A model generated the notes under the pieces. It did no database searches. It was not told the origin of the DNA and saw only the letters and a list, made by a program, of their open reading frames with translations. A stretch of 64,000 nt of DNA, taken from positions 3,348,001-3,412,000 of the forward strand of contig PZJY01000001.1 in the NCBI GenBank assembly GCA_031472005.1, read 5' to 3'. Position numbers and translations under genes: made by a program. The stretch is from Tetracladium setigerum (Eukaryota; Ascomycota; Leotiomycetes; Helotiales). Shown piece after piece: positions 49,641 through 61,500 of the stretch (position 1 is its first letter; every line of letters begins with the position of its first letter).

Positions 49641-52359
49641 CTTGCTGGCAGTACACACACTTGGAAAATACCCAGACTTGCGGAGTATAGAGCCTAACCA
49701 CACACGCGCAAGAACTCAAAATTGAGAACTGATGCTGTATTGCCGATCTCGAGCCACGTGGGAGAGAGAGCCTTGGGGGACTTCACGTTTTGACAGAATG
49801 AGCTGGAGACTCGTAGGAAAATGCTGAATCCAAACCTGTGTATGACGACCAAGAAGTATTGTTAAAAAATACTCAAAGTTTTGGAGGAGGTTGTGGAAAT
49901 TGTACTTCACCTCTCAATTTATTTCCATGATGTGATGTCAAAATATACCTATTTCCTGGCGGGGAGGTTAGACCCTGAGTAGTCGCACTAGCGCAAGGCT
50001 GACAATAAGGCTGACAAACAAAACAAACCCCTCCATCTTGAACAAACAAATTGAGATATTTCCACAAACACCTGCTCAAAACTCGTCTTCAATGTTCTGG
50101 GGTGTTTTAATAACTGTTTAAAACCCATCGAATACATCATAATGCCCAATTTCAACACCAATTCCCTTATCGTGCCAGAAACAAACAACAAAAGCATGCC
50201 CGCGGGCAGCTTTGCTTGTCCTATCGTTTCCATGAAAGAACAAACAGCACAAGTAGAGGAAAACATAACCGCAGTTTCCAAAGCGCATCATCTGTAATAA
50301 GTAGAAAGAAACAGCCTTTGTTAGTCCGTTTCCACTTCCCCCAACCTTCAAAATATTGGAGCACATCGTCCGTATCACAAGCATCCACTTGGCGATGGAG
50401 ACCTTACCCATTATCATATGCACGATTCTCCTTTCCCCAGCTTCCTCACCAACCAACCTAGGCACAGCAGTGGTTAGCTCGCTGCAGGGCTCTAAATCCT
50501 TCTTATCTGCATGCTGCATACCACCCCAAGAGTCCAAGAGATCAGTTCGGCGAGGAGCATTCAGGATCACCACATCTCGTACTGCACCCCTCAGATCTAC
50601 GGAGATATTCTCGAATACCCCTACACTACTACTACCCCATTGTCTCGCGGGCCTCGATACTTTCTACTACTGTACAGTATAGGAGCCACTCCGCACGTTA
50701 ATCACCCGTTCTACTGTATGTTCCACATCTTGCAAAGCCTATTTATTTCTGTAGTCTAGACTCTCAATAAGTTAGTATATCGGTCCCATTTGCATCCAAA
50801 ATCTTTCAAAAATGCCATATTCAAATCCCCCCTTCATTTTCTCACTCTACTCTACTCTACCCCCAAATGCCAATCATCATCCCATCTCTGCTCATCTCAT
50901 CCCGACATGTTACGATCGCCCAAGAAAACATAAGCTTCTCTTCCTCCCATCCTTCCAAACTCTTATCTCCCCCCCCCCGTCCATCCCAACCATGCCAAGA
51001 AACCACCCAACAAGCCTCCAGATAAGGAAACTTCATACAACCAAAACACCACCACCACCAATTTTATTTTATCCAAACAAAACCAGAACATCAAAAACGC
51101 CTCCAAATCTATTTTGTCTTTCCACTAATAGATGATAGCCTGGGATTGGTTTCTTGTCTGTCATACGATAAATTCCCAATCTAGCTATTTTACTCGAGAG
51201 AGATAGATACCTTTGGTAGGTCCGACGTTTAGGCGAGGCCCATTCAGTCTTCTTCTTACCTAGATACTCCTCAAGCTGTCTGTCAATCCCGTCTATCCGC
51301 CAACAATTGAGGCTGTGTACCTTCTGTGCACGCACTTCAATATTTAGAAGAAGGATCCGAGATCATGATGGATACGAAGTACAGTAATATGGCACGGAAT
51401 GGGAACTGGGAAGGAAGGCTTGGGCAAGAAGCTTGAGAAGCTTGAGACCCGAGGAAGGAGAGAGACACGGGAAGGCAGCGGCGGCGGTGGTGCATCATGC
51501 TTTCCTTGATTGAGGAGGTAGGTAGGTAGGTGTGAAATACCTCGCATATGCGGGCGGACGGGTTGCTTTCTTTGCGAGACACGAACGACGGTGGCTGTGG
51601 TGGTGGATTTGAAATTGTGTCTAGTACACCTAGAAATAGACGTAGGATCAGATATTCGGTTTCTTAGCTTAGCTTCGACCAGAGAGGACGGACGGGAGGC
51701 TTGAATGATGATGTTCCTGAAAGAGTAGGTATCCGCTGGATTACTGTCTATACCGATGAGTAGGGCTGGGTCTTCGATGTATCATGACAAACCACACCAC
51801 CGGAAAGACACAAGATTCGACGAGATCGATTGCAGAAAAAAATAAACTTCATTCACAACTCGAGTAGATAGATAGGTAGTAGTCTATAAATGGATTTGTT
51901 TGGCTTTGGCATATTTTAATACAAGTTTATCATCTGGGGTATGACCAAAAAAAAGACAACAGAAAAAGTGACTGAAGAAAGAACATTGTGTATAGTAGGC
52001 CAAAACACATATCCAATATGATATATATATATATATATGTATAAGCCCCCGGTAGCAAGCCCAACCCAACCAACCAACCAACCAACCCGACACCATTCCA
52101 ACAACATTTGGGGGATATTTATCGCTCAAAAACCGACTCCTAGTAGCAAAAAGGTGTAATTTGTATTCCAAAAGTATTTTGGTTTTTGATTTGTGCAAAT
52201 AAAAACAACAACCGCAGCAAGCAAAACAACTGCATCACCCCTCCCCTCAGACATCTTTCAGCTTCTATATTGCCAATCATCCGAGGGTATGATTTCAATT
52301 GTATATTAAAAAGATAAAAAAAAATATTCGTGCATAGTTGTGGTAAACCAGAAAAAGGA
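49641..52359. other. Intergenic region, CRT10 upstream / ammonium permease downstream
   Basis: 2.7 kb. Contains simple repeats (GGTA run near 51516-51530, TA run at 52021-52038, CCAA run at 52067-52087). A 151-codon minus-strand frame (50573-50118) overlaps frames on the other strand and has no family likeness. The right end is presumably permease 3' UTR. Confidence 0.45.
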
Positions 52360-54232
52360 TTATGAGGTTCCGGACTTCTCCTTCTCGGCCTGCTCAGCTG
52401 CGATGCCGTGACGGTCGCCTCCGATGCCAGTGTGCGCTGCTCCGTCCTCGCTGGACTCAGGAGATTGGCCGTGGATCATGTGGCTGTGTGCTGCGATACC
52501 GTGTCTGTCCTCAGCGTTGATGTTGCTGTCGGTCTTCTCGACATCGGTAGCTGGAGTCCAAGCAAGGTAATCTCTGCGGACCTCAACATAATCGTAGGCG
52601 AACTCTCCGAGTTGGTCATCATCCATTCCGAGGAGTTCGGCCTCCTCTGATGCGCGGAGCTTGAGACCTGGAATGGCGTTGATGCCGTATGCGATGATTG
52701 CCGACACAACGAAGGAGTATGCGGTGCAGGCGACGATGTAGGCAATTTGAATGTACAATTGCTTCCAGTTCTTGTTGAGGAATCCACCGGTGATGCCAGC
52801 GTTGACTCCGTCAAGACCGATGATGTAGTCAGCACCAAAGAGCGCGTTAAAGACAAGACCGACAATGCCGGCGATACCGTGCTCTGCCATCACGTCCATG
52901 CTATCATCGATGCGAATCCAGAACTTGACTGTAAGATGGTTAGTTTGAATATTCAAGGCTAGCTTTCAAATTGTGGAGGGCTTACTCTTGGTGGAGAAAT
53001 TGCAAACAATAGCGGTCACGATACCGAGAACAACGGATCCCCATGGGGTGATGAAACCAGAGGCGGGAGTAGCAGCAACGAGGCCAGAAATGGCACCTGA
53101 ACACCAACCGACCATGGACCACTTCTTAGCGAGTCTGAAATCGAGAACACACCAGGTCATGGCACTGAACATGGCAGTGATAGAGGAGTTCCAGCAAGCC
53201 ATAACTGCGCGGAGGTTAGAACCGAAGGCAGATCCTCCGTTGAATCCGAGCCATCCAAACCAGAGGAGAATCGTGCCGAGGGTGATGAGAGAAACGTTGT
53301 GAGGTCGGAAGTTAAGCATCATTCTCTCTTGTCTCTTGCCCAAAACCATGGAGTATGCGAGGGCAGAGAAACCAGATACGATCTCGACGGGTCCACCTCC
53401 AGCATAATCGAGAACACCGTACTTGAAGGCCCATCCGTTGACGTTCCACACCCAGCAGGCGACAGGGCAGTAGACGATGGTGGCCCAGACAAAGGTGAAA
53501 ACCATGGCGGGAATGAGGCGACCTCGCTCAGCGACGGCGCCCATTACAATGGCGGCAGTGACGGCACAGAATTGCATTTGGTAGAAAGCGTAAAGAAGTT
53601 CGGGAATAAGAGGTGATCCAGGAGATGGGCCGGCGAGCACATCCTTGAGTCCGATGGCGTTCAAGTTACCGATGAAACCGTTTGTCGCTGTGGAGAGAAA
53701 GCCAGAGAATAACCCCAGAAGTACCATTGCATAGTGATGACTGAGCAGGAGGCCATACACGCCCAGATCATGGAAAGAGCAGACTTTCTTCGTGCAAGAC
53801 CAGAGTAGAGGAATCCGAGACCCGTACCATGACAAGGACCTAATTGACCTCGTTAGAATGTTTGTTCCCCAGATGTATATATTTTCGAAGGTTGCACGTA
53901 CCATTGCTGAGGCGACGATGATATACGAAGTATCACCGGGATTATACCATTGGTTCACATTTGTGTTGACTATCGAGGTGAAATGTTAGCAACTGGATCA
54001 TTTCTTTCGATTTTTGCACCCAAAACACCTGCTGCTGGTGGAAAAGGTGCCGTTTGTGAGACCTATTACGGTTGATTGGAATCCGGATGAACCCCCCGTA
54101 TAATAGAGTTTCTGAATGGCTTCATCCACAAAAGCAGGGAAAAATCTACACACCTGGATCGCCACCAGTGCCTGAGGTGCCATTGAACTCGGTTGGCGCA
54201 CCGAGGTGGTTGTAATTAGGAGCATATGACAT
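52360..54232 (-). CDS. Ammonium permease, Mep1/Mep3 (MeaA) type
   Basis: Plasma-membrane Amt/Mep/Rh transporter importing ammonium. Exons: 54232-54154, 53969-53902, 53839-52986 and 52928-52360; introns are 184, 62 and 57 nt. About 11 membrane spans with family motifs: the start of the core (GLGFLYSGLARRKSALS in the corrected frame), NGFIGNLNAIGLKDV and FGWLGFNGGSAF. The first twin-His position is Glu (GGGPVEIVSG); the second His is kept (MDVMAEHGIAGIVG). This pattern is known for Mep1/Mep3 and not Mep2. The C-terminal tail has the conserved DYVEVRRDYLAW. Exon 3 (854 nt) breaks frame near 53824 and 53698-53700; two added bases make the total 1572 nt, 523 aa. Four HGATAR sites (54472, 54548, 54753, 54939) lie within 710 bp upstream, consistent with AreA-type nitrogen control but weak. 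Confidence 0.92.
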
Positions 54233-57200
54233 CTTGAAGGAATTGTCTTTGTTCCGTTACTTGGAGTTGTGGATGATGCGAGGAAAAGATGACAATGCCG
54301 AGATCGGACGTGTTCCGAACTCTTGTCGAAGGGAGTGAGAAGTCGATGCAATGAATGAAGGAATGTCGATTAAAGGTTGAAAATGGTGTAGAATGTAGGG
54401 TCGGGGAGAGAAATCCAGGAGAAGGGCGGCGGGAGAGCGATGGGTATATATGAGGAACGGAGTGGTGCCGGAGATAGAAATGCTTTGCTGTGTATCTCTA
54501 CCTGTCTGTCTGTCGTCCTGTGCTGTCGTTGGTCGTTGCTCTGTCTTCGATAACACTAGGCACTAATCCAGTGATATCATACACAAATCGAAATCCAGAG
54601 GAGAGGGAGCGAGCTACTGACTGTACAGCTTTCGGAGGGGGAAGGGGGAGGTCTTTAGTACTCACTCCGTCTCCGTATGTTTCTCTTCCCTCCCCCCAAA
54701 CCCAAAGACAGGAAGAATCCACTCTGCCTGCAGTGCCACATCAAACCCGAAATGATAGCCAGCTCTACCGTGTGTGGATTGTGGAATAATACTAATCCTA
54801 GGGACTGCTACTCCGTAATCCCTGAAGAAATTCTTCTTCACACCCACGCCCACAGACCAAGGCGCATCCAAGTGCATCCAAGAATCCAAGGGCCATCAAT
54901 AAATCCAAGACTCCCGGCAGGCGAGCTTGACCACTCCGCTATCGCGCCTCCTGACTGGCTGGACACTGTCTTTGGGGGATCTCTGACATATTAGATCTGC
55001 AGCCCGAATTCGCGGGCATTGAACACTATGTGGCTTGTGTGTCAGGCGTGGTGTTGGCAGCAGCCTCGCTAAACTACCCCCTATTGTTCCCGAATACCCT
55101 CGAGGGTGGATGGAGATTGCTTCGTTCTTTGTTACGAGTTGGTATTATCTGTGTATGTACAGAACAGCAAGATACAGAACAGTGCTGTACAGCATCTACC
55201 AAGAGAAGTAAGTAGTCGACATGTACCTAATTATCCACCAGGAGTCAGCAGAACAAACAAACACATGCCTCTTTCCCTTCCCTTCCTGCATCCTCGCTTG
55301 CGAAAGATGAGAGTCCGGACACTTCAAAACACCACACCCATTCATCACATCCATCAGTGCAGAACCATCAGGCGAAGACCGAGGTCGCAGGCATCTTCAA
55401 GCATGCTTCCAGCATCATCAGGCACGCCCAGCCCTTGCCACAGCTGCGAAATCGCAGGACTGCAAGAACAAGCACTTTTGCGCCCTTGGTTTTCACATAA
55501 TTCCCGGCGCGGACGATGGGATGGGATGGGATGATGGGGGGAAAGGAAAATCTATTCCCTGCCTGCCCCTTTCTCCAGGATGGCCCTCATGCATGTCAAC
55601 AAACAAACGAACGACGAGGCTGCGGGCGTGGGCGGCCTGGGCATGGGGGGAATGTCACAGGTAGTCACACAGCAGGATCAAGATCGCGTGTTGTTCTTGA
55701 CTTCATCTTTGTTCATGCAGCCGCTCTGATCCAATACTCTCTTATCCTCCTTCAGCCTCCCCATCCCAAAAGCAAAAAAACACACACCAAGAGAGTGGTG
55801 GTTGCAGTCTACCCGGTCCGCCCTGCACTTGTGGGGTGCAGCTGAGCGAGGGCTCGTGTTTCAAGTCATCTCATCTGCTTGAGATTGTTCAATTTTTTGC
55901 TTGTTCACGCTTGCACAAAGTGCTTCTATATTCAGAATCGAAGGTCGATGGAAGCTCCGAATTCATGATGCCTGTAGAGCTTTCATGCAAGCCATCTCCG
56001 TCTTATGCGTGGTGGGGATGAGTTGTTTTGATATTGAAGATTGCGCGTTTAATACTGCGCTGATACTTCATATGCACTCACTCTACTGAGTAGTATGTTC
56101 CTTGATACTGTTGTGCTGTTCCAAGTATATTTCGCCTATCTTGCTTGTTTTTTATTGCTGAATCTCCACCACTGGAACAGTGTTCCAAATCCATCATAGA
56201 TTCATCCTATCTGCCTTGGTACTGATATCTCAGTCTCGGATTGTCCTCCTCCAAGGCTCACTATGATAATGCAAAACCTTCAAACCCAAGACCAATTATC
56301 ATGGCCGAAAGGCCTTTTCCTCTTTCTCTTCTTTTTCATCATCTGCCCAACCGGCAAGCACCCGATCCGGACGTAAGCAAGAAAAGCCCTTCTTCTTGAC
56401 ATATGCAGAAGAGCTTTGTGGCTGCACCTGCACATATCTCCCCAAGACCTTATCATCCTCAATCTAACATTGCCAATGCCTCTCAAAGAATCAAATCACC
56501 CAAACAGACCGAAAATCCGTTTGAAAAGAGCCAGGAAAAAACGCCTCTCACACAATTTTTTCTGGAGGTCAGCTCACATCCAACAGCTCAGGTCAGGTAC
56601 AGCTCGCAGCATAAGAGGAAGCAGCAGCATTCCACCTGCATATCATTATCATATCATACTTGCAACACCCTAAAAGGGCAATTATCTTGAACCACTTGTC
56701 CCTCCACCCGATCACGCCGATGGTTTTTTCTTTCTTTGCTCCAGTAGTAACAACGGTCAGATCAGACATGTCACCTGAACCATAAACTTATGTTTTTTTC
56801 TTCCCATCCATCTCACGCCCACGCTCGTTTCTGTTATTCCCCCTGAATTTGTATCCATCTTCTTTTCACATCCCACGCTCTTCTTTCGCTAAGCGAAGCC
56901 AGCAAAGCAAGAGTAGGATAGATAGATAGGAAGGGACGGAAGGCATACTCCCCCTTCATCGCAAGCAAAGGCACACACCTCTCTCTTCCCTTCTTTATGA
57001 ATAATCACGGCCTCACCGATGCTCAACGCGAACTTATCAACCATCCAAGCCGTCCCTTCCTCCCATCCCATCCCATCCCATCCCTCACACACTCTCACCA
57101 ACAACACAACTCTCAGCCTTGCGCCCCACACCGCACCCCAAACCCATCCGTCATCCATCCCACAAATACAAATACCAATCCCCTTCCACATCCTTATCTA

Positions 57201-58511
57201 CGCCACAAACCCACCCAGTCTCCACCCAAGTCTCCACCACGCACCTTAAAACGAAGCCACGCCCCACCCCATCCCAAACGAACCTTAGCGTAAAGATAAG
57301 GAAAACAACCAACCACAAACCCAAGTGAAGTGTCAACGTCGTTGGTCGTTGGAAGTATGGCTTGTCGGGCCAATGAGAGGCCGTATCGCGGTTTACGATG
57401 CCCTTTTACTAACAATCGATTGATGACGGAGGCACGGAAGTACCTGATCGAGTTTGAGAGACTGCCAAGGCGTCTGATTCATGCTGCTCATTTTAGGACG
57501 GAACTGACTTTAGGAAAGGATGCTTGCTGATTGATGCTGGCTGCTGATTTGGCTTGTGCTTCGCATTGTAGCCGTGATTTCCATTTCATTCATTCCCTTT
57601 TGCTTGCTTTTTCTTCAAGCAGCTGATTTTGGGATTGATGATCTTCGGTTACGGAGGAAATAATTAATGCTCGTAAGTAGGTGAGGATTGATCGTCAGTT
57701 TAATTATTATGCGGTATTTATTTTCTTTCATTATTTGGAGTTGGAAGGTTTGGAGTATTGTTGAGTGTTTGTTTGGCTGATCATTGATGGCTTTGGTTGG
57801 GTAGGTACGGCAAGGTACTCTGTAGGCGGTTTGGGATTGGATTTTTATCTCTCTCTCTCTTGAGAAGTAAAGTCGAGGCGGGATGTAAGTAGTGAGAATA
57901 TAGTCAGCGGGCGACCCAGTGGAATTATGGTAGAGAAGCAAAAGGCCAAATGAATTTTGTTGGATGGTGAAGAAGGTAGGTATTTCCTTTCATTTGGAAA
58001 GATGAATGAGATTCAGTGCGAAAAGACGACGAGAGAAGCGCATCTTGGTAGATTGATATTGATGAGATATGTTTACAACGTCACTAACACTACTCGAGTA
58101 CTTGAGTAGCCTCACAAAAATAATGATATATCAATTTTTTTTAGAACACTATGAAATTCGTTATGGTTTAACTACTTTTAATGGGAAGAGAAGAAACGAA
58201 GAAAAAAGGAAAGAAACAAAATGCCAAATTCTACAATAAGTACACATCGTACACAAATATCCGCCAAATATTATCATCCATCTCATCGCCCCATTCTTAT
58301 GTATTTAATTGAAAAGAAGAAGAAGAAGAAGGAGACGAAAAAAGTTGAAATCAGAAAACGCCGTGCTCAACCGCATGCTATTTCGCCCCTTTCCCATCCA
58401 AAACCCCCCCGTCCCACCCATCCATCCTTCTATAGCCTTTTCTGCGCTCTCAAATATCTTCTGTACCACCCATAGGGAAGCTACTCTGCATGCTGACCCT
58501 GGAAGCGTTGT
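54233..58511. other. 4.3-kb intergenic region
   Basis: Upstream region of the ammonium permease and downstream region of the Leashin-type gene. No gene supported. C-rich tracts near 57060-57290 read through as Pro/His-rich frames on several frames at once, which marks them as non-coding. Confidence 0.5.
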
Positions 58512-61500
58512 TCAAGGCAACCATACTGCCGGACTCATCACCCGCACTCTCTTGGGCTTGTTAGCCACAAGCACCTGGGCGGGGCACACCACGATCTCTT
58601 CATCGCCTTCACCCTTGTCATCGCCCTTCTTGACCACTAGCGGGAAGAGGACGATCCTCACCACGGCCTTTTGATCCTCGAGCTCCTCATTGGAGACTGT
58701 ATCGCCGCTTCGCTCGTTCATGAGTGCTGCGTTGAATGACACCTTGCTGGCTAGGTCGCCATTGGCATCGTATTCTGGTTGGAGTGGTGGAAGCATCATA
58801 TACTCCGCTCGTTGTGTTCGCATCTCTATGGAGAGATCTACTGCTGCCCTCATCACTCTCCTCAACTGGTCCTCGATCTGGGCCTCCAGTTGACTGGGAG
58901 GAGGTAAGATCTCACTCAGAGTCTCCATCACTGCGTGGACGACTGCTTGCGTGTCTTGATCACGTTGCTGAACAAATGCTGCTCGTTTGGAGAGTAACGT
59001 GAGTGTGGTTGCACGCCATTGGTGAACGGCTGATGCGGGTCCCACCTCCAAGAGTAACTTCTCCAACGACTTGAGTTTCTGCCTCTGTTCACGATCCATG
59101 CCAAACAGGTACCGGGTGAAGATAAACTCCCACACCATCGTCATTGTCATTGACATGAATACATCTCTCCTCTTGACTCGGTCCGCGAGATAGCTGTCAA
59201 CATCGGAACCGTCCAGGATAGCGTTGTCCAGGCGATCGATTGTTTTGTCATTGTTGATTTCGCTTGTGAGTCTGCATGCGCGCATGTCCGAGAACTTGGA
59301 GAACCGAAGTACCCATTGCTGGACGTGTTGGCAGAGTTGCTGGCACGCATTATCGAAATAGTCTTCGTCTCGTACGACTAGGAATTCGGTGTCATTTGCT
59401 TTAGATGCCAGGATTTGTCGTTGCATTTCTCGAATCTTTTCCTTCGCATTCTCCAACTCGGCGCGCAACTGTTTGATCTCGCGGTCTTTGTCTAGAACAA
59501 CAGTTGCTGCAACCATACCTGCCATGCTGATCGTGAGAGTGTTGTGAGAGTTGCGCATCTCATTCAGCTCGCGCGTCGCATCTGCATGTTGTGTTTCCAG
59601 CATGCCATATTTCTGATTGTGCTGATCTCCCAGTGTGACATTTGCGCTGGCCAGGCCATCGTTCACCTCTGACAGCCTCCTTACTTCATTCTGTAGCCAG
59701 TCGAGGGTCCGTTTGAGCGCATCGATTTCCGCATCCTTCTCGACCACGGATGAGGTGATCTGTTGTGTTGATTGTAGGCTTCGCTCTGCTTGCGCGCGCG
59801 CATCTGCGAGCGATCGATTCTCGGCCGCCAATTGCTCGACTCTCGATTCGAGTTCAAGGACTTGCATACTTTGTCGTCGGCGCATGCTGTGGGGTCGAGT
59901 GGGGGACCTGGGCGAGCCCATGCGGCCTTCACCAAAGCCGTCCTGTAGATGCTGTCAGTATATCCTCCTCTCATTGTCAAACACATCATGATGATAGAAC
60001 TTACATAGACGTCGGCCATGTCTTTGGCCCTGACCCGGCCCTCGTTTGCAGTTGGATTTGTGTTGCTGCTGCTGCTCAGAGAAGTTGAAGCTGCAAGACC
60101 TGCAAGTTCAGCTTCCTTGGCAAGATCGGGTTTGCTTCGTTGGCTGAGAGACCTCAGGTCTCCACTTAATTTGCGGTCTGTGCGTCGCAGTGGAGGAGTG
60201 CCGGATCGGTTGCTGAGGGAACTGTCGGGACGCATCATCATCATCTTGGGATCGGGAGTTCGCAGGCGGTTGATATTGGAGATTGATCGCTGGCTCTGTG
60301 CACTGTCCGGTCGCTTCTCCAAGCTGCTTTTCCTCGCGGCAGCGAAGCCAACCACTCCAGCTCCAATGGCTGCGACGGCTCCTGCGGCCAATGCAGTATC
60401 ACTGAATCCTCGGGACTTGGGCCTGTCCGCTTGGGGTGTCATGGAGGATCCAAGTTCGCCATATTTATCTGCCTTTGGCTTTTCGATACGCTGGGAGTCG
60501 GGAGATTCAAATCGCTGAATTCGTTGCTTGATGAGACTCTCTTCCTTAGCCAGTGAAGGTCGTCCCTGGACCGCCTTGCTGCGGTGCAGGTCAGTGGTTG
60601 GTTCGTCCTTGAGTTTTTGCGAGGGAAGGAGATCCCGACGTGTGACTTCTGGGCTGTGAGGCTTCGATGGATCTGGAGTCCGTGGAGCTTGTTTAGGTGA
60701 CGGGAAAAGGTCAATCGGACCCTGTTCCTTTGTTCTTTGCAATGTATTGAGATCTCGCCGTCTTTCTGGTTCTTGGCGGTGCTTAGCGAGGTCCGGACTA
60801 TGCTTCTCGGATCTCGAGGATGGGAAGAGATCAATTGGTTTGCTCTCCCTCGGCTTTTCACTTGAACTTGCTTTGTTTGACGAATCTGAATGTCGATTTT
60901 TGGACGAAGTCGAGGACAGCCGTTGAGACTTGTGGAGATCAACACTCTCACGTTCCTCGTCCACTGAAGGCCAGGACAGCCTTGCAATGGCATCATCCGA
61001 CGAAGAGATTCCTTTGCGTCTTCTGTCAGATGGCGAATCATCTCGTAGGTGTACTCCGCTATCCCGAATAGGCTCATGTGAACTTGCTAGGTTTCGGAAT
61101 CCTGGAACCGGTGAACCAGACACAAATGCGCTATCTCGATTTGGTGACAAGTCCCGGTCGTGGAAAGACTTTGGCTGATAATACTCGGTATTGGTAGTGT
61201 GATCTTCTTCCACGACCGAAGGAAGATCAGAGAAGCCAGACAGTGCGAATTTACTGCTGCTGTGAGATCGGTAAGGGCTGCGTTCGATGGGAGCTTCTTC
61301 GGCGATAATTCTCTCAACTCTGGTGGGTGTAGAGAAGGCGTCCCGAGTCATCATAGGCGAGTCTTGATAACTAATTTCCTTGCCGATCACAGGGCTATCG
61401 AATGCTGCAACTGGTGACTTGGGTGGTGAATGTGATTGATGAGAGAATTTTGGCGACTCTTGAAGTGGTGCAGGCTCCCAAGACAAGTCCCTGCTCATTA

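Noticed and set aside
50118..50573. 151-codon minus-strand ORF
   Set aside because: Its open frame begins at a GTG and the first in-frame ATG is internal; no family; overlapped by plus-strand frames.
54472..54944. GATA cluster as firm proof of AreA control of the ammonium permease
   Set aside because: Four HGATAR sites in about 700 bp against roughly two expected is not strong; kept only as a remark in the gene entry.
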